Source: Martelella mediterranea
Lineage (GTDB): Bacteria > Pseudomonadota > Alphaproteobacteria > Rhizobiales > Rhizobiaceae
Direction: 5' to 3'
Assembly (NCBI GenBank): GCA_003001975.1
Contig: PVUG01000017.1
Span: 1 to 64,000, forward strand
Length of the DNA stretch: 64,000 nucleotides
The translations under genes were made by a program, and so were the position numbers. Below are positions 34,793-43,817 of the stretch, in pieces. The notes under the pieces are model-generated. The model ran no database searches, was not told the origin of the DNA, and saw nothing but the letters and a program-made list of their open reading frames with translations. How positions within the stretch are numbered: position 1 is the first letter of the stretch; each line of letters begins with the position of its first letter.

Positions 34793-36661
34793 ATGATATT
34801 TCAGCGCATTGCAGAACTGTTCGAGCGGTGGATCGATCCGCTGGCCGACCACGCGCCGGAGCGGCCGCCGGAGAAGCTCCTGCCGTTTCTCTGGTATTTT
34901 CTGCGCCAGGCGAAATGGCCGTTTTTCGCCATGCTGGTCGTTGGCGGCGGTGTTGCGATCATGGAATCGGCCGCTTTCTGGTTCATGGGCGTGCTGATCG
35001 ATATTCTCGATGGAACACCGCGCGAGGCCGGTTGGTCGGGGTTGATGGCCGAACATGGCTGGGTGCTGATCGGCATGGCCGTTGCCATGGTCGTCGTCAG
35101 GGTCGGCTTTACCACGCTGCAGATGCTGATCGAGGAACAGACCATCGTTCCCGGCTTCAACAATCTGGTGCGCTGGCAGTCCTATCGTTATGTCGCGCGC
35201 CAATCGCTCGATTTCTTCCAGAGCGATTTCGCCGGTCGGATCGTTGCCAAGGTGGCGGCGGCGGGCCAGTCGATCGGCGATTTGATGTCGTCGCTGCTGC
35301 AGGTCGTCTGGTTCATGGCGATCTATGCAATCTCGACCATGGCGCTGGTCGCCGCGCTTGACTGGCGGCTGGCGGCGCTGATTTTGCTGTGGATTGCGAT
35401 CTTCGCCGTTCTGGCGCGGTTCTTCGTGCCGCGCATTCGGGAAAACGCCCGTGAACTGGCCGAGGCCAATTCGGTGATGTCGGGACGGATGGTAGATTCG
35501 TTTTCCAATATCATGACGCTCAAGCTGTTCGGCAGCGACGAGGGCAATGACGGCTATATGCGCACGGGCTTCGAACGGCTGATTGCCCAGGTTCGCAGTT
35601 TTACGCGGCTGATCACCGGCGTCAGGGCTTCGCTCAGCCTGCTGTCCGGCGTGATGATCACGGCAATCGCCGCGCTTTCCGTCCATCTGTGGTTTTCGAG
35701 CAATATTTCGTCGGGGGCCGTTGCCTTCACGCTCGGTCTTTCGCTGCGGCTTTCCATGCTTCTAGGACGGCTGATGATGCAGTTGAACGGCATCATGCGT
35801 GCGATCGGCACCATCCAGAATTCTGCCGAGCTGATTTCGCAGCCGATCGGCCTTCTCGACCGGCCGGATGCGGTCCCGCTGGTCCTGCGCAATCCGGAAA
35901 TCCGCTTCGAAAATGTCAGCTTCGGCTATGACGGCGGCCAGGACGTGATCAACGACTTTTCCCTTGCAATCGGCGCCGGCGAAAAGGTCGGTATCGTCGG
36001 TCGTTCGGGGGCGGGCAAGTCCACGCTCGTCAATCTGCTGCTGCGCTTTTATGATGTCGGCAGCGGCACGATATCGATCGATGGCCAGAATATTGCCGAC
36101 GTCACCCAGGAAAGCCTGCGCGCCCAGATCGGCATGGTGACCCAGGATACCGGTCTGCTGCATCGCCCGATCCGTGACAATATCCGTTTCGGCAATGAGG
36201 ATGCCGATGACGACATGCTGTGGGAGGCGGTTGAACGGGCCGAGGCCGACAGTTTCATCGCCGATCTTGCCGATATGCGCGGCCGCAAGGGGCTCGATGC
36301 CTATGTCGGCGAACGCGGCGTGAAGCTTTCCGGCGGTCAGCGCCAGCGCATTGCGATTTCGCGGGTAATGCTGAAGGACGCGCCGATCCTGGTGCTGGAC
36401 GAGGCGACGTCGGCGCTCGATTCCGAAGTCGAGGCGGCGATCCAGGCCAATTTGATGAAGCTGATGGAGGGCAAGACCGTGCTTGCAATCGCGCATCGCC
36501 TGTCGACCATTGCAGCGCTCGATCGCCTGATCGTCATGGACAAGGGGCGTATTGTCGAGGCGGGGACGCACCGGCAGCTTCTTGAAAAGGACGGGCTCTA
36601 TGCAGCACTTTGGGCCCGCCAGTCGGGTGGCTTCCTGCCGGAACTCGACGACGAAGGCTGA
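34793..36661 (+). CDS. ABC exporter half-transporter, paralog of the preceding gene
   Basis: 622 residues with the same plan: membrane domain (about 40-325), Walker A GRSGAGKS (403-410), LSGGQRQR, ILVLDEATSALD and AIAHRLST. The C-terminal ends of the two proteins are very similar (RQSGGFL). Catalytic motifs are intact in both copies, so either homodimers or a heterodimer are possible. No strong ribosome site is visible before 34793, which hints at read-through from the upstream gene or a weak start. Confidence 0.9.
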   Translation: MIFQRIAELFERWIDPLADHAPERPPEKLLPFLWYFLRQAKWPFFAMLVVGGGVAIMESAAFWFMGVLIDILDGTPREAGWSGLMAEHGWVLIGMAVAMVVVRVGFTTLQMLIEEQTIVPGFNNLVRWQSYRYVARQSLDFFQSDFAGRIVAKVAAAGQSIGDLMSSLLQVVWFMAIYAISTMALVAALDWRLAALILLWIAIFAVLARFFVPRIRENARELAEANSVMSGRMVDSFSNIMTLKLFGSDEGNDGYMRTGFERLIAQVRSFTRLITGVRASLSLLSGVMITAIAALSVHLWFSSNISSGAVAFTLGLSLRLSMLLGRLMMQLNGIMRAIGTIQNSAELISQPIGLLDRPDAVPLVLRNPEIRFENVSFGYDGGQDVINDFSLAIGAGEKVGIVGRSGAGKSTLVNLLLRFYDVGSGTISIDGQNIADVTQESLRAQIGMVTQDTGLLHRPIRDNIRFGNEDADDDMLWEAVERAEADSFIADLADMRGRKGLDAYVGERGVKLSGGQRQRIAISRVMLKDAPILVLDEATSALDSEVEAAIQANLMKLMEGKTVLAIAHRLSTIAALDRLIVMDKGRIVEAGTHRQLLEKDGLYAALWARQSGGFLPELDDEG

Positions 36662-36671
36662 TCGGATCGGT

Positions 36672-37607
36672 TCAGGGCGTTACCGGAAGGGAAATGAGGG
36701 CCTCAAGCCCGAAATGATTTGACCCCATATTGTGTCTGACACGCTTCACCGAGGCGATGTAGGCAGGCTGGCGCACGAGAATATGATCGATGGGCAGTCC
36801 GATCGACGGCATTTCGACCGGCCATGTCCGCGGTTCATGGGCGAAGGCCCTGAGACCCGTGGTTTGCAGGAAATTCAGGATATACGGTGACAGCAGCGAA
36901 GAGTTGAAATCGCCTGCCAGAATCAGCGGTCCGTCCGCGTCCCTCAGATAGCGCTTCACGCTGTTCAGCTGTTCCAGCTGCATGGTTTCATAATACGGTT
37001 TGGTCAGGTGCATGGCGACGAAGGTTGCCCGGGCACCGTTGATGTTGATGCCGGCGCGGATGAAACGATGCGCGCCGAGCGGGCCGAGATTTCGAACCTG
37101 CGGATTTTCAAGCGGATATTTCGACATCATCATCAGGTCGCAGTTTTTGACCAGTTCGCCACAGCCCACGCGATAGGGATAGGTTTTCGCAAGTGCGTCG
37201 AGATGAGGCCGTAAAGGGCCGGATTCGAGGGTGTAGACCACATCGGCGTTCTGATCCGTCAGCCAGTCTGCAATTTCCGCACCGTCCTGATTATCGCCAA
37301 GAATGTTGAACTCGATCAGTTTCAGGGCGCGGATATTGCCGTCGGGCCGGGCGTCGGGCTGAACGGTGCTTTGATGCAGGTGCCAGACCCACAGGCACAG
37401 CAGCGCAGACGCCACCAGCGGTATGGCCGACCATAATGTTCTGTCGAGCCCCAGAAAGATGAGCGAAAGGCACACAGCAGCCACGGCAATATGCACCCGC
37501 ATGCCACCGACGAACGAGAAAAACCAGAATTGGGACAGGGAAGGCAAAACGCCAAGCAGCAAGGCCAGACTTGCAAAGGTGACGGCCAGAGTCTTCAGGG
37601 AACTCAA
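36672..37607 (-). CDS. Membrane-anchored endonuclease/exonuclease/phosphatase-family protein
   Basis: About 311 residues: two or three N-terminal membrane segments, then an EEP domain with metal-site motifs EFNILGDN, VYTLESG, the AGDFNSSLLS block, IDHILV and the C-terminal SNHFGLEA (general-base His). The fold covers DNases, phosphodiesterases and sphingomyelinases; with an outer-facing domain an extracytoplasmic phosphodiesterase is plausible but not shown. Start uncertain: I take TTG at 37607 with AGGA 9-10 nt upstream. The frame stays open to a GTG at 37745, which would add a non-membrane leader. Divergent from petA. Confidence 0.72.
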   Translation of the reverse strand: MSSLKTLAVTFASLALLLGVLPSLSQFWFFSFVGGMRVHIAVAAVCLSLIFLGLDRTLWSAIPLVASALLCLWVWHLHQSTVQPDARPDGNIRALKLIEFNILGDNQDGAEIADWLTDQNADVVYTLESGPLRPHLDALAKTYPYRVGCGELVKNCDLMMMSKYPLENPQVRNLGPLGAHRFIRAGININGARATFVAMHLTKPYYETMQLEQLNSVKRYLRDADGPLILAGDFNSSLLSPYILNFLQTTGLRAFAHEPRTWPVEMPSIGLPIDHILVRQPAYIASVKRVRHNMGSNHFGLEALISLPVTP

Positions 37608-37872
37608 GCTTAAATCCTGAAAAAGAAAAATGACAAAAGAAAATATCAGCGTCTGAACATACCATTCGTCAGTACCGGCCGCAACGGTGTCGTACAAATG
37701 CTGCGCTGCCACATCGGATAGCTTGTGGCCACAGATGCCGGACACTGGACATCATAAGGGATCGCGCATAAAACTTAGGCTAAATGAACGTCACCATGGC
37801 GCCTTGTCGCAGGAAACTGCGAGGGAGAACAAGGCGTTTCCGACGGTGGCATCAGCTGATGGAGGGATAGCG

Positions 37873-38451
37873 GTGCAAGACGAGACTGTTTCGACGGATC
37901 ATTCCGGCGAACCGACCCGGCGCGATTTTCTGTATTTGACAACCGGGGTTGCCGGGGCTGTAGGGGTGGCCGGCGTCGCCTGGCCATTCATCGACCAGAT
38001 GCGGCCGGATGCGTCGACACTGGCGCTTTCGACTGTCGAAGTGGATGTCTCCAGTCTCGAACCCGGCATGTCGCTGACGGTGAAATGGCGCGGCAAGCCG
38101 GTCTTCGTCCGCAATCGCACCGAGCGCGAGATCGAGGAGGCAAGGGAGGTGCCACTTTCCGATCTCAAGGACCCCGAGGCGCGCAATGAAAACCTGCCGT
38201 CGGGTTCTCCGGCAACCGATGTTGACCGTTCTGCCGGTGAGGCCAAGGAAAACTGGATTGTCATGATCGGATCGTGCACCCATCTCGGTTGCATTCCGCT
38301 CGGTCAGGCCGGCGATTTCGGCGGGTGGTTCTGTCCCTGTCATGGCTCGCACTACGATACGGCGGGCCGTATCCGCAAAGGCCCTGCGCCGCAAAACCTT
38401 GCGATACCGCTATACGAATTTACGTCCGACACTGTAATCAGGATCGGTTGA
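37873..38451 (+). CDS. petA: Ubiquinol-cytochrome c reductase Rieske iron-sulfur subunit
   Basis: 192 residues. A Tat-type N-terminus (TRRDFLY) leads a membrane anchor ([16 protein letters not shown]); the periplasmic Rieske domain binds the 2Fe-2S cluster through Cys135/His137 (CTHLGC) and Cys154/His157 (CPCHGSH), with Cys140-Cys156 as the structural disulfide. I chose the GTG at 37873 because GGAGG lies 7 nt upstream and the length then equals the usual rhizobial 192; the frame is open earlier without a site. First gene of petABC. Confidence 0.96.
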   Translation: MQDETVSTDHSGEPTRRDFLYLTTGVAGAVGVAGVAWPFIDQMRPDASTLALSTVEVDVSSLEPGMSLTVKWRGKPVFVRNRTEREIEEAREVPLSDLKDPEARNENLPSGSPATDVDRSAGEAKENWIVMIGSCTHLGCIPLGQAGDFGGWFCPCHGSHYDTAGRIRKGPAPQNLAIPLYEFTSDTVIRIG

Positions 38452-38468
38452 GGGGGAGAGACTGGGCC

Positions 38469-39746
38469 ATGAGTGGACACTCGAGTTATGTGCCGAAGAA
38501 CGGTGTGTCGAAATGGATGGATGCGCGTCTGCCGCTGCCCCGCCTGTTATATGACAGCTTCATTTCCTATCCTGTTCCGCGCAATCTGAATTACGCCTAT
38601 ACCTTCGGCGCCATGCTTTCGGTCATGCTGGTGGTGCAGATCGTCACCGGCATCGTGCTGGCCATGCACTACACGTCCTCGACGTCCGCCGCCTTCCTGT
38701 CGGTTGAGAAGATCATGCGAGACGTGAATTATGGCTGGATGCTGCGCTACATGCATGCAAACGGCGCCTCGTTCTTCTTCATCGCCGTCTATCTGCATAT
38801 CGCCCGCGGGCTTTATTACGGATCCTACAAGGCGCCGCGTGAAATTCTCTGGATGCTCGGCGTGGTCATCTATCTGCTGATGATGGCGACCGGCTTCATG
38901 GGCTATGTGTTGCCCTGGGGGCAGATGTCCTTCTGGGGGGCGACGGTGATCACCGGTTTCTTCACCGCCTTTCCGCTGATCGGCGACTGGGTTCAGCAGC
39001 TTCTGCTCGGCGGTTTCGCGGTTGGCGAGCCGACCCTGCAGCGCTTCTTCGCGCTGCACTACCTGTTGCCGTTCATGATCGCCGGCGTCGTGGTGCTGCA
39101 CATCTGGGCGCTGCATGTCACCGGGCAGACAAATCCCACCGGTGTCGAGGTCAAGCAGAAGAGCGATACCGTGGCGTTTACGCCCTATGCGACGCTGAAG
39201 GACGCGCTCGGGGTCACGATCTTCCTGATCGCCTATGTCTGGTTCATCTTCTACATGCCGAATTATCTCGGCCATCCGGACAACTACATCCCGGCCGATT
39301 CAATGAAGACGCCGCCGCATATCGTTCCCGAATGGTATTATCTGCCGTTCTACGCGATGTTGCGGGCGATCACCTTCGATATCGGTCCGATCGATTCCAA
39401 GCTTGGCGGCGTTCTGGTGATGTTCGGCTCGATCCTGATCCTGTTCTTCCTGCCCTGGCTCGATACCTCCAAGGTGCGCTCGGCCGCCTATCGTCCGTGG
39501 TTCAAGCTGTTCTTCTGGCTGTTTGTCGCCAATGCGTTCATGCTTGGCTGGCTCGGTTCGCAGTCTGCCGAAGGCATATTCGTGATCATGTCGCAGCTTG
39601 GAACGCTTTATTATTTCGGATTTTTCCTCGTGATCATGCCGGTTCTGGGGCTGTTTGAAAAACCGGCCCGGGTGCCGAATTCAATCACCGAAGCCGTGCT
39701 GGAAAAGCAGGCCGCGCGCAAAAAGCCGGCCAAGGGCGACGTCTGA
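38469..39746 (+). CDS. petB: Cytochrome b subunit of the bc1 complex
   Basis: 425 residues, eight membrane helices, single-chain cytochrome b. Heme ligands fall in [20 protein letters not shown] and [21 protein letters not shown]; the Qo-site PEWY motif appears as [10 protein letters not shown]. Accepts electrons from ubiquinol. ATG at 38469 is 17 nt after the petA stop, with GGGGAGAG upstream. Confidence 0.97.
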   Translation: MSGHSSYVPKNGVSKWMDARLPLPRLLYDSFISYPVPRNLNYAYTFGAMLSVMLVVQIVTGIVLAMHYTSSTSAAFLSVEKIMRDVNYGWMLRYMHANGASFFFIAVYLHIARGLYYGSYKAPREILWMLGVVIYLLMMATGFMGYVLPWGQMSFWGATVITGFFTAFPLIGDWVQQLLLGGFAVGEPTLQRFFALHYLLPFMIAGVVVLHIWALHVTGQTNPTGVEVKQKSDTVAFTPYATLKDALGVTIFLIAYVWFIFYMPNYLGHPDNYIPADSMKTPPHIVPEWYYLPFYAMLRAITFDIGPIDSKLGGVLVMFGSILILFFLPWLDTSKVRSAAYRPWFKLFFWLFVANAFMLGWLGSQSAEGIFVIMSQLGTLYYFGFFLVIMPVLGLFEKPARVPNSITEAVLEKQAARKKPAKGDV

Positions 39747-39769
39747 TGCGTGGCGAGAGGGGAAAAACC

Positions 39770-40627
39770 ATGAAAAAGCTTATCGCCGGTGTCCTGTTCA
39801 CCGCATTTTTGACGCCGCTGTGTCTTTCGGTCGCCAATGCAGCCGAGGAAGGCGAGGAGGGCGGTACGCCGCATTATCCGATCGAGCATCCGCATCAGAT
39901 GGACTGGAGCTTTGCAGGCCCGCTCGGCACCTATGACCGCGGTCAGCTTCAGCGCGGACTGAAGGTTTACAGGGATGTCTGTTCGGCCTGTCATTCGCTC
40001 GATCTGGTGGCGTTCCGCACGCTTTCGGATCTCGGCTATTCCGAGGCGCAGGTAAAAGCCTTTGCCGCAGAGTATGAAATCGAGGCCGGTCCCGATAATG
40101 ACGGCAACATGTACATGCGGCCCGGCATTCCGTCGGATTATTTCCCGGCGCCCTTCGAAAATGCCGAGCAGGCGGCAGCCTCCAACAATGGCGCCGCACC
40201 GCCTGATCTGTCGCTGATGGCCAAGGCCCGCGGCATCAAGCGGGGCTTCCCGACGTTCATCTTCGATATCTTCACCCAGTATCAGGAGGGCGGACCGGAT
40301 TATATCCATGCGCTGCTGACGGGCTATGAGGATGCGCCCGAGGGCACGGAAATTCCAACCGGCACCTATTACAATCCCTATTTCGCCAATGCTGCATCGC
40401 TGGCCATGGCGCCGCCGCTTTCGGACGGAATCGTCGCATATGACGATGGCACCCCGGAAACGACGGACCAGTATGCCCGCGATGTTGCCGCCTTCCTGAT
40501 GTGGACGGCGGAGCCCAAGCTTGAGGACCGCAAACAGACCGGTCTGGTGGTCATGGTCTTTCTCGTGATCATGACGGTTCTGGTTTATCTCACGAAAAAA
40601 TCGGTCTATTCACGCAAGCACGATTGA
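39770..40627 (+). CDS. petC: Cytochrome c1 subunit of the bc1 complex
   Basis: 285 residues with a cleaved signal peptide (KKLIAGVLFTAFLTPLCLSV, ending ANA), covalent heme site CSACH (near residue 75), the axial Met region AMAPPLSDG and a C-terminal membrane anchor (LVVMVFLVIMTVLVYLT). The start at 39770 follows GAGGGGAAAAACC; the frame opens 24 nt earlier at the petB stop. Last gene before a clear terminator. Confidence 0.96.
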   Translation: MKKLIAGVLFTAFLTPLCLSVANAAEEGEEGGTPHYPIEHPHQMDWSFAGPLGTYDRGQLQRGLKVYRDVCSACHSLDLVAFRTLSDLGYSEAQVKAFAAEYEIEAGPDNDGNMYMRPGIPSDYFPAPFENAEQAAASNNGAAPPDLSLMAKARGIKRGFPTFIFDIFTQYQEGGPDYIHALLTGYEDAPEGTEIPTGTYYNPYFANAASLAMAPPLSDGIVAYDDGTPETTDQYARDVAAFLMWTAEPKLEDRKQTGLVVMVFLVIMTVLVYLTKKSVYSRKHD

Positions 40628-40653
40628 TTTTTCGCGTTCGGACGTGAACAAGG

Positions 40654-40677
40654 AAAGGCGGCGTGGGCCGCCTTTTT
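40654..40677 (+). terminator. petABC terminator
   Basis: AAAGGCGGC (40654-40662) pairs with GCCGCCTTT (40667-40675) around GTGG, then TT. It separates petABC from apt. Confidence 0.88.
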
Positions 40678-40733
40678 GATGGATGCCCGAGCACGCTTAT
40701 CTGGACTGAAGCCGAATAAAAGGACATCGGAAG

Positions 40734-41273
40734 ATGAACGCCAATCCTGAATTGCTCAATGCCATTCGCTCGATTCCGGATTATCCGAAGCCCGGTATCA
40801 TCTTTCGTGACATCACCACGCTGCTCGGCGATGCGCGCGCCTTTCGCCGCGCCGTCGACGAACTGGTGCAGCCCTATGTCGGCATGAAGATCGACAAGAT
40901 CGCGGGTATCGAAGCGCGCGGTTTCATTCTCGGCGGCGCACTGGCGCATCAGCTGTCGGCAGGTTTCGTGCCGATCCGCAAGAAGGGCAAACTACCCGAC
41001 AAGACCGTGTCGATGACCTATTCGCTGGAATATGGCGAAGACGAGATGGAAATGCATGTCGACGCCGTCAAGCCGGGCGAGAAGGTCATTCTGGTCGACG
41101 ATCTGATTGCCACCGGCGGCACGGCGGAAGGCGCCGTCAAGCTGCTGAGGCAGATGGGCGCGGACATCGTTTCAGCCTGTTTCGTGATCGATCTGAAGGA
41201 CTTGCCCGGCCGCAAGAAGCTCGAAGGCATGGGCGTCGAGGTTCGCTCGCTGGTGCAATACGAAGGCCATTAA
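40734..41273 (+). CDS. apt: Adenine phosphoribosyltransferase
   Basis: Purine salvage: adenine plus PRPP to AMP. 179 residues. PRPP-binding motif [18 protein letters not shown] (about residues 121-138), hood region [10 protein letters not shown] and [17 protein letters not shown] with GGAAG just upstream. It follows petABC after a terminator, so it probably has its own promoter or relies on read-through. Confidence 0.97.
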   Translation: MNANPELLNAIRSIPDYPKPGIIFRDITTLLGDARAFRRAVDELVQPYVGMKIDKIAGIEARGFILGGALAHQLSAGFVPIRKKGKLPDKTVSMTYSLEYGEDEMEMHVDAVKPGEKVILVDDLIATGGTAEGAVKLLRQMGADIVSACFVIDLKDLPGRKKLEGMGVEVRSLVQYEGH

Positions 41274-41291
41274 CGCCTGCGTCGCGAAGGC

Positions 41292-41783
41292 TCAGGCCGT
41301 TGCGGCAGCCAGCGCGTCGTTGATATCGTCCTGTATCTCTTCCGGCTTGACCGTCGGCGCGTAGCGCTTGATCGGCTCGCCATCGCGCCCGATCAGGAAT
41401 TTCGTGAAATTCCACTTGATGATGCCGGAGCCGAGAAAGCCCGGACGCTCCTTTTTCAGATATTTGAAGAGCGGATGAGCATCGTCGCCATTGACATCGA
41501 CCTTGGCGAACATCGGGAAATCGACGCTGAATTGCGTCTTGCAGAATGTCGCGATCTCGGCTTCGTCGCCCGGCTCCTGCCCGCCGAACTGGTTGCAGGG
41601 AAAGCCAAGCACGGAAAACGCCTGCTCGCGATATTTCCGGTAGAGTTCCTCAAGGCCTTCATATTGCGGCGTGAAGCCGCATTCGCTCGCCGTGTTGACG
41701 ATCAGGAGCACATGGCCCTTGTAGTCGGAAAGATCGACGGTGGATCCGTCAATGCTCTTGGCTGAAAAGTCGTAGATGGTCAT
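41292..41783 (-). CDS. Glutathione peroxidase family (Cys-type)
   Basis: 163 residues. Peroxidatic Cys35 in NTASECGFTPQY, the Gln of GFPCNQFGGQEP and the Trp/Asn of IKWNFTKFL complete the active site; a TFCKTQF cysteine may serve as resolving residue, as in thioredoxin-dependent members. Reduces peroxides in the cytosol. Convergent with apt, 18 nt apart. Confidence 0.92.
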   Translation of the reverse strand: MTIYDFSAKSIDGSTVDLSDYKGHVLLIVNTASECGFTPQYEGLEELYRKYREQAFSVLGFPCNQFGGQEPGDEAEIATFCKTQFSVDFPMFAKVDVNGDDAHPLFKYLKKERPGFLGSGIIKWNFTKFLIGRDGEPIKRYAPTVKPEEIQDDINDALAAATA

Positions 41784-41941
41784 CTGTTCGCCCGGCTGTT
41801 GTTATAAGTGAGGAAATCAACTGTAGAGAAGGTGGGGCCGGGGCCAGCCACCTTCAAGGCAAAAAGAAAGGCCGGTCTTCTGCGGACCGGCCTCAGTTTG
41901 TTGATAAACCCTGTAAGCAATCACAGCTTTGCCCCACCGTC

Positions 41942-41962
41942 ATTCCGGCCTTGAGCCGGAAT
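41942..41962. repeat. Dispersed palindromic repeat unit
   Basis: ATTCCGGC and GCCGGAAT arms around CTTGA, preceded by CGTC. Confidence 0.7.
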
Positions 41963-42025
41963 CTAGTAAGCGCAAGTCCTTGCGCGCAAAGACACTTTCT
42001 GGAAGCGCACAGCAAGCGGCCCTGG

Positions 42026-42046
42026 ATACCGGCTCAAGGCCGGTAT
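42026..42046. repeat. Dispersed palindromic repeat unit
   Basis: ATACCGGC and GCCGGTAT arms around TCAAG, followed by GACG; opposite orientation to 41942. Confidence 0.7.
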
Positions 42047-42135
42047 GACGAAAGAACGCGGGGCAAACTTTGTCGGCAGTCTGGGGCCGGTCTTCTGCGG
42101 ACCGGCCTTCTGCATGAAACGGGTGTCGCTCTGGC

Positions 42136-43239
42136 TCACGTATTGAAGCGGAAATGGATCACGTCGCCGTCGTGGACGACATATTCCTTGCCTTCGTCGC
42201 GGGCCTTGCCGGCTTCCTTGGCGCCGGTCTCGCCGTTGAAGGCGATGAAATCGTCATAGGCGATGGTGAAGGCGCGGATGAAGCCGCGTTCGAAATCGGT
42301 GTGGATCACACCGGCAGCGGCCGGCGCCTTGGTGCCCCGGCGCACGGTCCATGCGCGGGTCTCCTTCGGGCCGACGGTGAAATAGGTGATCAGGTCCAGA
42401 AGTTCGTAGCCGGCGCGGATCAACCGGTCGAGGCCCGCTTCTTCCAGCCCCATTTCGGAGAGGAACATTTCCGCTTCCTCGGCATCGAGCTGGGCGACTT
42501 CCGCCTCGATGGCCGCCGAGATGATGACGGTTCCCGCCGATTGCTCTGCGGCCATGGCCGCGACCCTTTCGGTCTGGGCGTTGCCCTTGGCGGCGTCACC
42601 TTCGGCGACATTGCAGACGTAAAGCACCGGCTTGGAGGTCAGAAGGTTCAGGCCCTTGAGGATTTTGATGTCTTCGGCATCCAGCTCGTTCAGAAGCGAG
42701 CGCACCGGCTTGCCGTCCTGAAGCAACTTCAGCGAGGCGTCCATCACGGGCAGAACGGCAAGTGCTTCCTTGTCCTTGCCGGTGGCGCGCTTGCGGGTCT
42801 GGTCGACGCGGCGTTCCAGGCTTTCCAGATCGGCGAGCATCAACTCGGTCTCGATGGTGTCTGCATCGGCAACCGGGTCGATCCGGCCTTCGACATGGGT
42901 GATGTCGTCATCCTCGAAACAGCGCAGAACATGGACGACGGCATCGACCTCGCGGATATTGGCGAGGAACTGGTTGCCGAGGCCTTCACCCTTGGAAGCG
43001 CCGCGCACCAGCCCTGCAATGTCCACGAAGGAAATGCGGGTCGGAATGATTTCCTTTGATCCCGCAACCTTTGCCAACGCGACCATGCGGTCGTCGGGCA
43101 CGGCAACCTCGCCGGTATTGGGCTCGATCGTGCAGAAGGGGTAGTTGGCGGCCTGAGCTGCGGCGGTCTTGGTCAGCGCGTTGAAGAGGGTCGACTTGCC
43201 GACATTGGGCAGGCCGACAATTCCGCATTTGAAGCCCAT
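42136..43239 (-). CDS. ychF: Redox-regulated ATPase YchF (Obg-like)
   Basis: 367 residues. Obg-family P-loop [16 protein letters not shown] (residues ~8-23), [20 protein letters not shown] (G3), the NVAE segment that gives ATP rather than GTP preference in the G4 position, and a C-terminal TGS domain ending [14 protein letters not shown]. Binds ribosomes and is linked to stress responses. Single gene; its 3' end runs into hairpin and motif copies of element B. Confidence 0.96.
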   Translation of the reverse strand: MGFKCGIVGLPNVGKSTLFNALTKTAAAQAANYPFCTIEPNTGEVAVPDDRMVALAKVAGSKEIIPTRISFVDIAGLVRGASKGEGLGNQFLANIREVDAVVHVLRCFEDDDITHVEGRIDPVADADTIETELMLADLESLERRVDQTRKRATGKDKEALAVLPVMDASLKLLQDGKPVRSLLNELDAEDIKILKGLNLLTSKPVLYVCNVAEGDAAKGNAQTERVAAMAAEQSAGTVIISAAIEAEVAQLDAEEAEMFLSEMGLEEAGLDRLIRAGYELLDLITYFTVGPKETRAWTVRRGTKAPAAAGVIHTDFERGFIRAFTIAYDDFIAFNGETGAKEAGKARDEGKEYVVHDGDVIHFRFNT

Positions 43240-43475
43240 GGGGATATCCTGCTTTTAAATTCGTTTCTCTGGCCCGAGGCTATGGGCGATGAAGGCGGTA
43301 AAGGTCAAGGCCTCATCACGCAACAGCGGCTTTTCTCACGGCCGCACTTGCGAAATCGGGGCCGAGAGCGCAAAATAGCGATATTGCGGTTCGTCAGTTT
43401 CTGATGTCGTCAGTGCGCTTGCGCCGGCCGCGTATTCTTCATTTTTTGATTTTGAAAAGAAGGGACGGGTCGGCC

Positions 43476-43787
43476 ATGAGCGACACGGGCTCCGATACAA
43501 AACGCAAGACGAAGACCAAACCGAAGGTCGCCCGACCGCGGCTTTACAAGGTGATCCTCGTCAACGACGATTTCACGCCGCGTGAATTCGTTCTGGTCAT
43601 CCTCAAGGCGGTTTTCCGGATGAGCGAGGAGCAGGGCTATAACGTCATGATGACCGCCCACCAGAAGGGACGGTGCGTGGTCGCCGTCTATAGCCGCGAC
43701 ATTGCCGAGACCAAGGCCAAGGAAGGCGTCGATCTTGCCAAACAGGCCGGCTTTCCTCTGATGTTCGTCACCGAACCGGAAGAATAG
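43476..43787 (+). CDS. clpS2: ATP-dependent Clp protease adaptor, ClpS2 type
   Basis: 103 residues. ClpS fold with the N-degron pocket VILVNDDFTPREFVLVIL, the MTAHQKGR His segment and VAVYSRDIAETK. It hands N-degron substrates to ClpAP. In alphaproteobacteria there are two ClpS proteins; the main one is encoded before clpA. Here no clpA follows and the N-terminus is a basic Lys-rich tail (KRKTKTKPKVARPR), so I call it the second paralog. Start 43476 chosen at the first ATG close to the conserved core; upstream frame is open but without a clear site. Confidence 0.85.
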   Translation: MSDTGSDTKRKTKTKPKVARPRLYKVILVNDDFTPREFVLVILKAVFRMSEEQGYNVMMTAHQKGRCVVAVYSRDIAETKAKEGVDLAKQAGFPLMFVTEPEE

Positions 43788-43817
43788 GCCGGTCGGGTAC
43801 TGTTGGGCTGTCGCCGG

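Larger units (their letters stand above)
41784..42135. repeat. Composite inverted element B
   Basis: 352 gene-free nt between gpx and ychF. It holds two copies of a 24-nt hairpin GGCCGGTCTTCTGCGGACCG+GCCT (41870-41893 and 42085-42108). Each is followed on its inner side by the 15-nt motif (41894-41908, and inverted 42069-42083), and these enclose two opposed palindromes (41942-41962, 42026-42046). A further hairpin GAAGGTGG/CCACCTTC lies at 41828-41855. Confidence 0.65.

Noticed and set aside
40654-40677. Riboswitch or leader structure before apt
   Set aside because: It is a simple stem with T-run after petC, best read as a terminator.
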